Below are positions 6,836 to 15,080 of a stretch of 64,000 bases of DNA, one piece after another. The DNA is from Pseudonocardia kunmingensis (lineage in GTDB: Bacteria; Actinomycetota; Actinomycetes; Mycobacteriales; Pseudonocardiaceae). The notes under the pieces were generated by a model that saw only the letters and a program-made list of their open reading frames with translations, made no database searches and was not told the origin of the DNA. Numbering within the stretch: the stretch's first letter is position 1; each line of letters starts with the position of its first letter. Location: assembly GCF_006716445.1 (NCBI RefSeq), contig NZ_VFPA01000003.1, positions 558,001 through 622,000 on the forward strand, in the 5' to 3' direction. A program made the translations under genes and the position numbers.

Positions 6836-8446
6836 TCAGTCGCGGGCCTGCACCGCGGCCACCCGGTCCAGGACGTGGCGCCGGGCCCGGCCCACCCATC
6901 GCGGGTCGCGGGGGAAGCGGGCGAAGTCGTGCAGCTCGCCGAGCAGCGGGTCCTGCGGCCCGACGCCGGAGTGCCGCAGGAGCGCGAGGTCCTGGAGGCT
7001 CTCGGCGAAGACCTCCCAGCGCGTGGAGTCGACCGGCCCGCTCTCCCCGGGGTAGACGGCGAAGCAGTCGCCGCTGGGCAGCGCCCGCCCCCCGTCGGTG
7101 ACGCGGTAGGGGTCGACGAGCTCGCTGGTCAGGTGCCGGTACCAGTAGTTGTAGCCCCAGTGCAGGAAGCCCTGCGCGCCGCTGCGGTGCAGCAGCCAGC
7201 CCAGCATCCGCAGCTTGGGCAGCGGGGTGTCCATCAGCCGGTTGACGTAGTGCCCGCGCGGCACGTTGCAGAAGTACGCCCAGGCCGGGAAGCCCCCGGC
7301 GAGGAACTCGGGGGCGGTCTCCACGATCGGGACGGGCACGTCGATGAGCCCCTCCGCGGCGAAGCGCACGTCGCTCAGGGCATCCGTCACCCGCATCCAC
7401 GGGGCCACGGTCCGCAGGAGCTGCCGCGCGGCCCGGTAGTTCGCGAGCGCCTCGTCACCGGAGGGCTCGTCGGACAGGTGGAACCAGCTGCGCCCGACCA
7501 GCCCCTCGGCGTCGAGGAAGCGCTCCAGCTCCGGCAGCAGCCGGGCCAGGAACGCCTCGTAGGTGGGTGAGGTGGCGCCGGTGCCGTCCGCCCACAGCGC
7601 CCGCCCGCCCGCGCCGTGGCCCTCGTAGACGCGCGGCGCGTGCGCGGCCCCCCACTGCGTGAACAGGTGCGACCACTCGAAGCCGGAGATGCCGTGCGCC
7701 CGGCAGGCGCGGATCCAGCGCTGCACCAGCGTCCAGTCGAACCGGTACCCGTCGCCGTCGCGGTGCACCCCGAGCAGCTGCGTCGGGCGCTTCACGCCGT
7801 CGAGCGCCGGGGTGAGCAGCGGGACGTACATCGTGTCCGAGCCGTGCTCGGCGTTGTTGCGCAGGTAGGGGTCGAGCACCTGCCAGAACCGGTCGCCGAA
7901 CGGCTCGACGCCGTAGTGGTCGCAGAGGGCGTCGGCGTAGAGCCAGTTGGTGACGGGGAACCCCTCGCGCGGGGGGAGCACCGCGCGGTGGACGTCCAGG
8001 ACGGCGCTCACCTGCCGCGGCTCGCCGCCCTCCGGGCGCAGCGCCACGCGGACCTCGTAGGCGCCCGGCCCGACCGCGGGCGGCACCGCGGCGGTGACCC
8101 AGAAGCTGTGGGTCTCGTGCGGCCCGGCGGGGATCTCGGTCTGCTCCAGGAGCGGGTCGGGGGCCGGCCCGGGGAGGTGCGCGAGGCCGTCGATCTCCTC
8201 GGCGGGTACGCCGGCCGTCAGCTGCTCCACCGGCACGTACCCCACGCGGCGCAGCGTCGCGGGGATCGGCGCGGACACCGCCGCCGACACGGTGCAGGGC
8301 TGCTCGCCCGTGCGGAACACGACCTGGAACGCCACGCGCTCGCCGCGCGCGGCGGCCAGGCGCAGCGGCCGCTCCTCCTCGGCGGGGGAGGACGGGAAGA
8401 ACCGGCGCGTCGAGGGCGCCGACCAGGCGTGCAGCATGATCCTCAT
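6836..8446 (-). CDS. DUF4091/GH123-like glycoside hydrolase, cytoplasmic
   Basis: A 536-residue protein. An N-terminal beta-rich domain (residues 1-150) precedes a DUF4091 TIM-barrel domain, the region now assigned to glycoside hydrolase family 123 (beta-N-acetylgalactosaminidases). The expected adjacent Asp-Glu catalytic pair is visible as WFHLSDEPSGDE (Asp326, Glu327); GH123 enzymes use substrate-assisted catalysis with this pair. Supporting stretches are FPVTNWLYADALCDHYG and GFEWSHLFTQWGAAHAP. There is no signal peptide, so it should act on imported oligosaccharide. It is the last gene of the GalNAc operon and overlaps the aldolase by 4 bases (ATGA). Substrate is inferred from family and neighbours. 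Confidence 0.75.
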   Translation of the reverse strand: MRIMLHAWSAPSTRRFFPSSPAEEERPLRLAAARGERVAFQVVFRTGEQPCTVSAAVSAPIPATLRRVGYVPVEQLTAGVPAEEIDGLAHLPGPAPDPLLEQTEIPAGPHETHSFWVTAAVPPAVGPGAYEVRVALRPEGGEPRQVSAVLDVHRAVLPPREGFPVTNWLYADALCDHYGVEPFGDRFWQVLDPYLRNNAEHGSDTMYVPLLTPALDGVKRPTQLLGVHRDGDGYRFDWTLVQRWIRACRAHGISGFEWSHLFTQWGAAHAPRVYEGHGAGGRALWADGTGATSPTYEAFLARLLPELERFLDAEGLVGRSWFHLSDEPSGDEALANYRAARQLLRTVAPWMRVTDALSDVRFAAEGLIDVPVPIVETAPEFLAGGFPAWAYFCNVPRGHYVNRLMDTPLPKLRMLGWLLHRSGAQGFLHWGYNYWYRHLTSELVDPYRVTDGGRALPSGDCFAVYPGESGPVDSTRWEVFAESLQDLALLRHSGVGPQDPLLGELHDFARFPRDPRWVGRARRHVLDRVAAVQARD

Positions 8447-9291
8447 CTCGGGGTCGGCAGCGGCCGCAGCATGCCCAGCAGGCGCGCGGCCTCGTCTGCC
8501 ACCGCGGCCCGGGCGGGGGCGAGGTACTTGCGGGTGTCCACCACGGCCGGGTCCGCGGCCAGCCGGCGGCGGACCTCGGCGGTGAACACGTGGTTCAGGT
8601 GCGTCGCGATATTGATCTTCGTCATGCCGGCGTCGACCGCGCGGGCCAGGTCGGCGTCCGCGACGCCCGAGGAGCCGTGCAGGACCAGCGGCACCGGTAC
8701 GGCCGCGCGCAGCCGGGCGATCAGCGCGAAGTCCAGTGCCGCGGTGCGCTCCAGCATCGCGTGCGAGCTCCCGACCGCCACGGCGAGCGCGTCGACCCCG
8801 GTCGCCGCCACGAACTCGGCGGCCTGGTCCGGGTCGGTCCGCGCGCCCGGGGCGTGCACGCCGTCCTTCCCGCCGACCTCACCCAGCTCGGCCTCCACCC
8901 ACACCCCGTGGTCGTGGCAGAAGGCCGCGACCTCGCGGGTGCGCCGGACGTTGTCGGCGTAGTCGAGCCGGGAGGCGTCGAACATCACCGAGCCGAACCC
9001 GAGCGCGACGGCGCGGTGCACCAGCTCCTCGTCCTCGGCATGGTCGAGGTGCACGGCGACGGGCGGCGCCGACCGCCGCGCGGCGGCGATCGTCGCGGCG
9101 GCGATCGGGTCCAGCGCGCCGTGGTAGCGGGCCGCGTTCTCGCTGATCTGCAGCACGACCGGGGCCTGCGCCCGCTCCCCCGCCGCGACGAGGGCCTCGA
9201 CGTGCTCGAGCTGGATGACGTTGAACGCGCCGACCCCGCACCCCGCCTCCGCGGCGGGGCCGACGATGTCACCGGTCGGTGTGAGCGGCAT
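8443..9291 (-). CDS. class II aldolase, tagatose-1,6-bisphosphate type
   Basis: A 282-residue zinc aldolase of the fructose/tagatose-bisphosphate family (FbaA/GatY/KbaY). Seen are GVGAFNVIQLEHVEALV, the zinc ligand region VAVHLDHAEDEEL, WVEAELGEVGGKDG, VLHGSSGVADADLARAVDAGMTKINIATHLN and the closing VDTRKYL. It would cleave tagatose-1,6-bisphosphate to dihydroxyacetone phosphate and glyceraldehyde-3-phosphate as the last step of GalNAc breakdown. Tagatose specificity over fructose is inferred from the operon. Its start overlaps the 3' end of the kinase gene by 23 bases. Confidence 0.85.
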   Translation of the reverse strand: MPLTPTGDIVGPAAEAGCGVGAFNVIQLEHVEALVAAGERAQAPVVLQISENAARYHGALDPIAAATIAAARRSAPPVAVHLDHAEDEELVHRAVALGFGSVMFDASRLDYADNVRRTREVAAFCHDHGVWVEAELGEVGGKDGVHAPGARTDPDQAAEFVAATGVDALAVAVGSSHAMLERTAALDFALIARLRAAVPVPLVLHGSSGVADADLARAVDAGMTKINIATHLNHVFTAEVRRRLAADPAVVDTRKYLAPARAAVADEAARLLGMLRPLPTPR

Positions 9292-10195
9292 GGATCTCCT
9301 CGAGGTGGACGGCGGCGCGGTGCCGCCGGTGGAGGTCGAGATCGACGTCGCCCGCCACGGGGGCCGCGACGGCGGCCGCCGACAGCGACACGGCGTCGCG
9401 CAGGAGGTCCGGCCAGGCCGCGCCGGCGACGAGCCCGGCGGTGAGCGCGGCGACGCACGCGTCCCCGGCCCCGGTCGGGTTCCCCGCGACGCGCCGCGGC
9501 GGGCGGGCGCGCCACGCCCCGTCCGCGGTCACCGCGAGCAGCCCGTCGGCGCCCAGCGAGGCCACCACGGCACCGGCGCCGCGGGCGCGCAGCCACGCCG
9601 CGGCCTCCCGCGGATCCCCGGCACCGGCCACGGCCGCGAGCTCCGCGGCGTTGGGTTTGACCACGTCCGGTCGCGCCGCGAGGGCGGCGGCGAGCACCGG
9701 CCCGTCGGCGTCGACGACGGTGCGCGCGTCGGTGGCGGCGACCAGCCGCGCGTAGGCGTCGGGGCGGACACCGGGGGGCAGACTGCCGGAGAGGACCACC
9801 GCGTCGGCCCCCGCGGCGAGGACCGCGAACCGGTCGGCGAACGCCGCCCACTCGTCGTCGGACACCTCGGGGCCGGGCTCGTTGAACAGGGTGGCGTCGC
9901 CGTCGGCGGCGGCCACGACGGTGACCGTGCGCCTGCTCTCCCCGGCGACGGGCACGAGCGCGTCGGGCAGGCCCGCCGCGGCGAGGTCGGCCCGGATCGC
10001 CGCGCCCGTGGCGCCGCCGGCGAACCCGCTCACCACGACGTCGTGGCCCAGCGCGCGCAGGACGCGGGCGACGTTGACGCCCTTGCCGCCCGCGCGGGTG
10101 CGGACCTCGCGCACCCGGTGCGTCGCGTGCGGGACGAGCGCGTCGACGTCGTAGGTGACGTCGAGCGCGGCGTTGAGGGTGACGGCGAGGATCAC
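9269..10195 (-). CDS. PfkB-family hexose-phosphate kinase (tagatose-6-phosphate kinase-like)
   Basis: A 308-residue ribokinase-fold kinase of the 1-phosphofructokinase/LacC group. The first signature is TRAGGKGVNVARVLRALG and the second is RVAGNPTGAGDACVAALTAG with the catalytic Asp in GAGD; SGSLPPGVRPDAYARLV lies between. It would phosphorylate tagatose-6-phosphate to the 1,6-bisphosphate using ATP. GTG at 10195 is chosen because it overlaps the nagA stop as GTGA; an in-frame GTG three codons earlier is possible. Co-occurrence with AgaS and aldolase supports tagatose-6-phosphate as substrate (inference). Confidence 0.85.
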   Translation of the reverse strand: MILAVTLNAALDVTYDVDALVPHATHRVREVRTRAGGKGVNVARVLRALGHDVVVSGFAGGATGAAIRADLAAAGLPDALVPVAGESRRTVTVVAAADGDATLFNEPGPEVSDDEWAAFADRFAVLAAGADAVVLSGSLPPGVRPDAYARLVAATDARTVVDADGPVLAAALAARPDVVKPNAAELAAVAGAGDPREAAAWLRARGAGAVVASLGADGLLAVTADGAWRARPPRRVAGNPTGAGDACVAALTAGLVAGAAWPDLLRDAVSLSAAAVAAPVAGDVDLDLHRRHRAAVHLEEIHAAHTDR

Positions 10196-11316
10196 GCGAC
10201 CCACTCCCCCTTCGCCAGCACGCGCCGCACGCCGAGCGCGGCGTCGAGCACCACGAGGTCGGCGTCGTACCCCGCGCGCAGGGCACCCACGCGGGGCAGC
10301 CCGAGCACCGCGGCGGGCGTCGCGGTCAGCGCGCGGACGGCGTCGACCAGCGGGATCCCGGCCCCGACCGCGCCCCGCAGCGCCGCGGACGTGCTGAGCG
10401 TGCTCCCGGCGAGCGAGCTGCCGTCGGCGAGGCGGGCGACCCCGCCCTCGACGTGGATGCGGCGCCCGCCGAGCGTCCAGGTGCCCTCCCCGACGCCGGC
10501 GGCGTCGACGGCGTCGGTGACGAGCGCGACCCGGTCCGGGCCCGCCGCCCGCGCCGCCGCGCGCACGACCGCGGGGTGCAGGTGGGCGCCGTCGCAGATC
10601 AGCTCCACGACCACCCGCTCGTCCTCCAGCAGGGCGGCGACCGGGCCGGGCTCGCGGTGGTGCACCCCGGGCATGCCGTTGAACAGGTGCGTCGCGACCC
10701 TCGCCCCGGCCTCGACCGCCGTGCGCGTCACCGCGTAGGTGGCGTCGGTGTGCCCGACCGCGGCGACGGCACCGGCCGCGACCACCGCGCGGACGGCCTC
10801 CGGCCCGCCGGGCAGCTCGGGTGCGAGCGTGACCATCCGCACCGCTCCCCCGCCGGCGCGCAGCAGCCGTGCCACGTCGGCGCGCTCGGGCGGCCGCAGC
10901 GCAGCCGGGTCGTGCGCCCCGCACCGGGCCGCGCTCAGGAACGGCCCCTCCAGGTGGACGCCGGCGAGCTCGCCGTCCTGCACCAGCTCGGCGAGGTGGG
11001 CGATGTCGCGTTCCAGCGCCGCGATCGGCGCCGAGACGAGGCTCGCCAGCATGGTGGTCGTGCCGTTCCTGCGGTGGTGGGCGACCACGCGGCGGGCGGC
11101 GTCCGGGCCGTCGGCGAACCCGGCCCCGCCGCCGCCGTGCACGTGGATGTCGACGAAACCGGGCGTGACCCAGCTGCCGGCGAGGTCGTGGTCGGGGACG
11201 CGCGGCGGAGCGCCCGCACCGACGCGGGCGATGCGCGCACCGTCGACCTCGACCCACCCCGGGTCGAGCACACCATCAGGCGCGATCACCCGCGCCCCGC
11301 CCAGCAGGATCGTCAC
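10192..11316 (-). CDS. nagA: N-acetylhexosamine-6-phosphate deacetylase (NagA/AgaA type)
   Basis: A 374-residue amidohydrolase that removes acetate from N-acetylglucosamine-6- or N-acetylgalactosamine-6-phosphate. Motifs in order: FVDIHVHGGGGAGFADG metal site, GVHLEGPFLS, THLFNGMPGVHHREPG, ELICDGAHLHP, and VTDAVDAAGVGEG with the catalytic Asp. The C-terminal beta domain ends PRVGALRAGYDADLVVLD. In this operon, with an AgaS-type isomerase rather than NagB, the physiological substrate is probably GalNAc-6-phosphate (inference). It overlaps the genes on both sides by 4 bases. Confidence 0.9.
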   Translation of the reverse strand: MTILLGGARVIAPDGVLDPGWVEVDGARIARVGAGAPPRVPDHDLAGSWVTPGFVDIHVHGGGGAGFADGPDAARRVVAHHRRNGTTTMLASLVSAPIAALERDIAHLAELVQDGELAGVHLEGPFLSAARCGAHDPAALRPPERADVARLLRAGGGAVRMVTLAPELPGGPEAVRAVVAAGAVAAVGHTDATYAVTRTAVEAGARVATHLFNGMPGVHHREPGPVAALLEDERVVVELICDGAHLHPAVVRAAARAAGPDRVALVTDAVDAAGVGEGTWTLGGRRIHVEGGVARLADGSSLAGSTLSTSAALRGAVGAGIPLVDAVRALTATPAAVLGLPRVGALRAGYDADLVVLDAALGVRRVLAKGEWVA

Positions 11317-12242
11317 CGGGCCGAACCCACCCCGGCCTGCAGCCGCTCGCGCGCCATCAACCCGGCGCCGAGCGCGCCGGCCCGGTCACCGAGGGCCGCG
11401 CGCACCACGCGCGGGCGGCGCTGGAACGACAGCCTCCCGTCCAGCGCGGCGCGCAGCGGGTCGAGCAGCAGCGCACCCGACTCGGCGAGCCCGCCGCCCA
11501 CCACCACGATCTCGGGTCCGAGCAGGGTGGCGCAGGTGGCGAACACGCCGGCGAGGGCGTCCACCGCCTCGGCCCACACCGCGACGGCAGCCGGGTCGTC
11601 GCCCCGGCCCGCGGCCGCGGCGATCTCCGGCACCGGCGTGGCGCGCCCGGTGCGCGCCGCGTAGCGCCGTGCGACGGCGGGTGCGGACGCGACGGTCTCC
11701 AGGCACCCGCGCAGCCCGCAGCCGCACGCCGCCCCGCCCGCGTCGACGACGAGGTGCCCGATCTCCCCCGCGAACCCGGAGCCCGAGACCGGGCGGCCGT
11801 CGAGCACGACCGCGGCGCCGATGCCGGTGCCGATGGGGACGAACAGCGCGTCGCGCGCGCCCCGGGCCGCACCGAGGCGGACCTCGGCGAGGCCGCCGGC
11901 CCGCACGTCCTGGCCGAAGGCCAGCGGCACGCCCAGGCGGGCCTCGAGCACGCTGCGCATCGGCAGGTCGCGCCATCCGAGGTTGGCCGACAGCACCGCC
12001 GTGCCGCTGTCCTCGTCGACGATGCCGGGCACGACGATCCCGGCCGCGGCGACGCCACCCGCACGCGCGGTGAGATCGGCCGCGAACGCCACGACCGCCT
12101 CGACGACCGCGTCCGGCCCGTCCGCGCGCGGGGTGGGACGCGTGCAACCGTGCAGCTCGCGGCCGGCCGCGTCGACGACGGACCCCTTCATCCGGGTGCC
12201 GCCGACGTCGATCGCCAGTACGGGCTCGGAGGTGACGGCCAC
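11313..12242 (-). CDS. ROK-family sugar kinase (amino-sugar kinase)
   Basis: A 309-residue ROK kinase. The N-terminal phosphate motif is LAIDVGGTRMKGSVVD, and GFAGEIGHLVVDAGGAACGCGLRGCLE carries the histidine and three cysteines of the ROK zinc site. The catalytic-Asp region is FGQDVRAGGLAE, and GPEIVVVGGGLAESG closes the fold. No N-terminal helix-turn-helix is present, so it is a kinase, not a repressor. In the operon it would phosphorylate GalNAc at C6 in the cytoplasm, consistent with an ABC (not PTS) uptake system. GTG 12242 is chosen as it falls 2 bases after the agaS stop. Confidence 0.88.
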   Translation of the reverse strand: MAVTSEPVLAIDVGGTRMKGSVVDAAGRELHGCTRPTPRADGPDAVVEAVVAFAADLTARAGGVAAAGIVVPGIVDEDSGTAVLSANLGWRDLPMRSVLEARLGVPLAFGQDVRAGGLAEVRLGAARGARDALFVPIGTGIGAAVVLDGRPVSGSGFAGEIGHLVVDAGGAACGCGLRGCLETVASAPAVARRYAARTGRATPVPEIAAAAGRGDDPAAVAVWAEAVDALAGVFATCATLLGPEIVVVGGGLAESGALLLDPLRAALDGRLSFQRRPRVVRAALGDRAGALGAGLMARERLQAGVGSAR

Positions 12243-12244
12243 GG

Positions 12245-13126
12245 TCAGCCGGTGAGGATCACGGAGCGCGTCAGGTGGCGCGGCTGGTCGGGGTCGAGCC
12301 CGGCCGCGGCCGACCTCGCCACCGCCGTGCGGTGCACGCGCACCAGCTCGGCCATCGGATCGGCCGGGGAGGTGACGAACGCGCCGCCGATGCCGCGGAC
12401 CTCGGCCTCCAGCCCGGGAGGCGCGGTGCCGAGCATCCACACGACCCGCCCGGGGCCCGCGATGCTGATCGGCCCGTGCCGGTACTCGAGCGCGGGGTAG
12501 GACTCGGTCCAGGCGCAGGCCGCCTCGCGCAGCTTCAGCGCGGCCTCGTGGGCGAGGCCCACGGTCCAGCCGCGGCCGAGGAACGTCAGCTGCGACGCCC
12601 CGACGAGCTGCGGGTCGAGCTCGTCGGCCAGCGCCCGGCGCGCGTCCTGCACGGCGGGCGCCAGGTCCTGCCCGAGCGACGCCCGCAGCAGCGCGAGCGC
12701 GGAGGTGGCGAACCGTGTCTGGACGACCGACTCCTCGTCGGCGTAGGGCAGCGCGACGACCTCGTCGACGACGTCCACGACCGGGGTGCCCGCGTCCGCC
12801 GTGATCACGGCGGACGGGACGCTGCCGCGGAGCGCGCGCAGGACGTCCAGCACCTCGGTGGTGGTGCCGGAGCGGGTGATCGCGAGCACCCGGTCGTAGG
12901 CCCGACCGACCGGCAGCTCCGACGCGGCGAAGGCGTCGGTCTCCCCGAGCCCCGCACCCTCCCGGGCACTGGCGTAGGCCTGCGCGACGAACCACGACGT
13001 CCCGCAGCCGACCACCGCCACCCGCTCGCCGGCGGCGGGCAGGGCGCCCCGGTGCCGGTCCACCTCGCTCGCGGCCCGCTCCCAGCACTCCGGCTGGCTC
13101 GCGATCTCCTCGCTGGTCTTGCTCAC
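12245..13126 (-). CDS. agaS: SIS-domain sugar isomerase/deaminase, AgaS-like
   Basis: A 293-residue protein with two sugar isomerase domains: VVGCGTSWFVAQAYASAREG and AITRSGTTTEVLDVLRAL in the first, FLGRGWTVGLAHEAALKLREA and YPALEYRHGPISIAG in the second. AgaS enzymes deaminate and isomerise galactosamine-6-phosphate to tagatose-6-phosphate. The glutamine amidotransferase domain of GlmS is absent, so it is catabolic. It sits between the permeases and the kinase. AgaS is preferred to a generic GlmS-like SIS protein because of the downstream tagatose kinase and aldolase. Confidence 0.8.
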   Translation of the reverse strand: MSKTSEEIASQPECWERAASEVDRHRGALPAAGERVAVVGCGTSWFVAQAYASAREGAGLGETDAFAASELPVGRAYDRVLAITRSGTTTEVLDVLRALRGSVPSAVITADAGTPVVDVVDEVVALPYADEESVVQTRFATSALALLRASLGQDLAPAVQDARRALADELDPQLVGASQLTFLGRGWTVGLAHEAALKLREAACAWTESYPALEYRHGPISIAGPGRVVWMLGTAPPGLEAEVRGIGGAFVTSPADPMAELVRVHRTAVARSAAAGLDPDQPRHLTRSVILTG

Positions 13127-13151
13127 CCTCGTTCGTCCTTCCTCGTAGGCA

Positions 13152-14072
13152 CTAGAACTTCACGCCACCCGCGGTGAGCCCCGACCGCCACTGGTCCTGC
13201 AGGGTCAGGAACAGCACGACCAGCGGGACCATCGACACGAACGACCCGACGACGACGAGGTGCTGGAGCTCGGGCTGCTCGGCGAGACCGCTCTGGTTCC
13301 AGCTGTAGAGCCCGAGCGTGAGCGGGTAGAGCCGCTCGTCGTAGAGCACGATCAGCGGCAGGAAGAAGTTGTTCCAGATGTTGATGAACGCGAACAGGAA
13401 CACCATCAGCACCCCGGGGAGCATGATCCGCAACCCGACGGTGAAGAACAGCCGGAACTCCCCCGCCCCGTCGACGCGCCCGGCCTCCAGCAGCTCGGGC
13501 GGGATGCTGCTCTCCGCGTACACCCGCGCCAGGTAGACGCCGAACGGCAGCACCAGCACCGGCAGCAGGACGCCCCAGTAGGTGTCCACGAGGTTCAGCG
13601 CGAGCAGCATCTGGTAGATCGGCAGCACCTGCACCGTGTTCGGCACGAGCACGCTGGCGATGATCGCCACGAAGACGATCGACTTGCCGCGGAAGTCGTA
13701 GACGGCCAGCGCGTAGCCGGCGAGCGCGCAGATGAAGGCGCAGCCGAGCGCACCCCCGCCGGTGTAGACGACGGAGTTCAGCATCCAGCGCCAGAAGATC
13801 CCGTCGTTCTCCGCGGTGAGCGCCACCAGGTTCTCCCACAGGTGGAACTCCCCCGGGACCAGGCCGTTGGTGGCGTAGAGGTCCGACTGCTCCTTCGACG
13901 CGGCCAGCGCCAGCCAGTAGACCGGCAGCAGGAAGTAGCCCGCCACGCCCAGCAGCAGGACGGTGGTGAGCCACCACCACAGCGAGCGGCGCGGCCGGCG
14001 CGGCGCCGGCGCGGCCTCCCGAGCGGGGGCGGGAGCGGGCGCGGACGGGGCGAGCTGGGGCAGTCCGGTCAT
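13152..14072 (-). CDS. carbohydrate ABC transporter permease (MalG type)
   Basis: A 306-residue inner membrane permease with six predicted spans, the first at about residues 33-55 after a proline/alanine-rich cytoplasmic N-terminus. The EAA loop that contacts the ATPase reads ELLEAGRVDGAGEFRLFFTVGLRIMLPG. Its partner permease overlaps by four bases, and agaS follows 25 bases downstream. The transported substrate is probably a GalNAc-containing mono- or oligosaccharide, inferred from the operon. No ATPase gene is in the operon, so a shared MsiK-like ATPase is expected to energise it. Confidence 0.88.
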   Translation of the reverse strand: MTGLPQLAPSAPAPAPAREAAPAPRRPRRSLWWWLTTVLLLGVAGYFLLPVYWLALAASKEQSDLYATNGLVPGEFHLWENLVALTAENDGIFWRWMLNSVVYTGGGALGCAFICALAGYALAVYDFRGKSIVFVAIIASVLVPNTVQVLPIYQMLLALNLVDTYWGVLLPVLVLPFGVYLARVYAESSIPPELLEAGRVDGAGEFRLFFTVGLRIMLPGVLMVFLFAFINIWNNFFLPLIVLYDERLYPLTLGLYSWNQSGLAEQPELQHLVVVGSFVSMVPLVVLFLTLQDQWRSGLTAGGVKF

Positions 14073-14992
14073 CGGGCGCTCCTGCGCTGGGCCAGGGTGA
14101 GGAACCCGAAGGAGAAGACGAAGGCCACGAGGGCGAGCAGGATCGCGGTCGCCGAGGCGAGCTGCGGGTTCTGCGCCCCGAACGCGATGGAGTGGATCGC
14201 CATGTTCGGCGTGTAGGAGGCGGACACCGCCGACGTGAGGTTGCGCAGGATGGTGGGCTCGGTGAACAGCTGCAGCGTCCCGACGATCGAGATGACCGTG
14301 GTCATCGTCAGCGCGGCGCGCAGCTGCGGCACCTTGATCGACCAGGCGATCCGCAGCTCCCCCGCCCCGTCCAGGCGGGCGGCCTCGTAGGCGTCGCGCG
14401 GCAGGCCGCGCAGCGCGGCGAACAGGATCGTCATGTTGATCCCGACGAACGCCCACGTGACGACGTTGCCGATGGAGAACAGCACGGTGGACTCGCCGAG
14501 GAAGTCCAGCCCGACCATGCCCGAGAGGGGGCTGGTCTGCGGGGTGTACAGGAACCCCCAGGCGAGCGCGCCGATCACACCCGGCACCGCGTAGGGCAGC
14601 AGGTAGACCGTGCGCAGCACGGGGTGCAGGCGGCGGGACCCGCCCGCGTCGAAGACGAGCGCGAGGACCAGCGAGATCGCCAGCATGATCGGCACCTGCA
14701 CCAGCCCGAAACCGACCATCCGCAGCACGCCGCCGATCAGCTCGGGCGAGGTGAGCGCGACCGCGTAGTTCTCCAGGCCGACGAAGTGCAGCGTGCCCCC
14801 GTCGAGCCCGAGGCCGGAGCGGCGCACCGAGAACAGGCTGCTGTACACGGCGAGCAGGATCGGCAGCACCGCGAACACGACGAACAGCACGAGGAACGGC
14901 GCGAGGAAGGTGTAGGCGATCCGGTCGGCCCGGCGCCGCCGGGACCGCCCCGCGTCGCCCGGCGCCGCCACCGGTGCCACGGCGATGCTCAC
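14069..14992 (-). CDS. carbohydrate ABC transporter permease (MalF type)
   Basis: A 307-residue inner membrane permease. The N-terminal cytoplasmic segment (RRRRADRIAYTFLAPFLVLFVVFAVLPILLAVY) leads into the first span, and the EAA loop is AYEAARLDGAGELRIAWSIKVPQLRAALT. It pairs with the downstream MalG-type permease through an ATGA overlap and with the solute-binding lipoprotein encoded 88 bases upstream. Start ATG 14992. As with its partner, a GalNAc-related ligand is inferred only from gene context. Confidence 0.88.
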   Translation of the reverse strand: MSIAVAPVAAPGDAGRSRRRRADRIAYTFLAPFLVLFVVFAVLPILLAVYSSLFSVRRSGLGLDGGTLHFVGLENYAVALTSPELIGGVLRMVGFGLVQVPIMLAISLVLALVFDAGGSRRLHPVLRTVYLLPYAVPGVIGALAWGFLYTPQTSPLSGMVGLDFLGESTVLFSIGNVVTWAFVGINMTILFAALRGLPRDAYEAARLDGAGELRIAWSIKVPQLRAALTMTTVISIVGTLQLFTEPTILRNLTSAVSASYTPNMAIHSIAFGAQNPQLASATAILLALVAFVFSFGFLTLAQRRSAR

Positions 14993-15080
14993 GACCGGCC
15001 CCGATCCGCCGTGCCGCTCGCCGCGCGCGAGCCACGAGTGGTCGTCATCGAACCCCTTCCATCGTCGGGCCTGCTTGCGT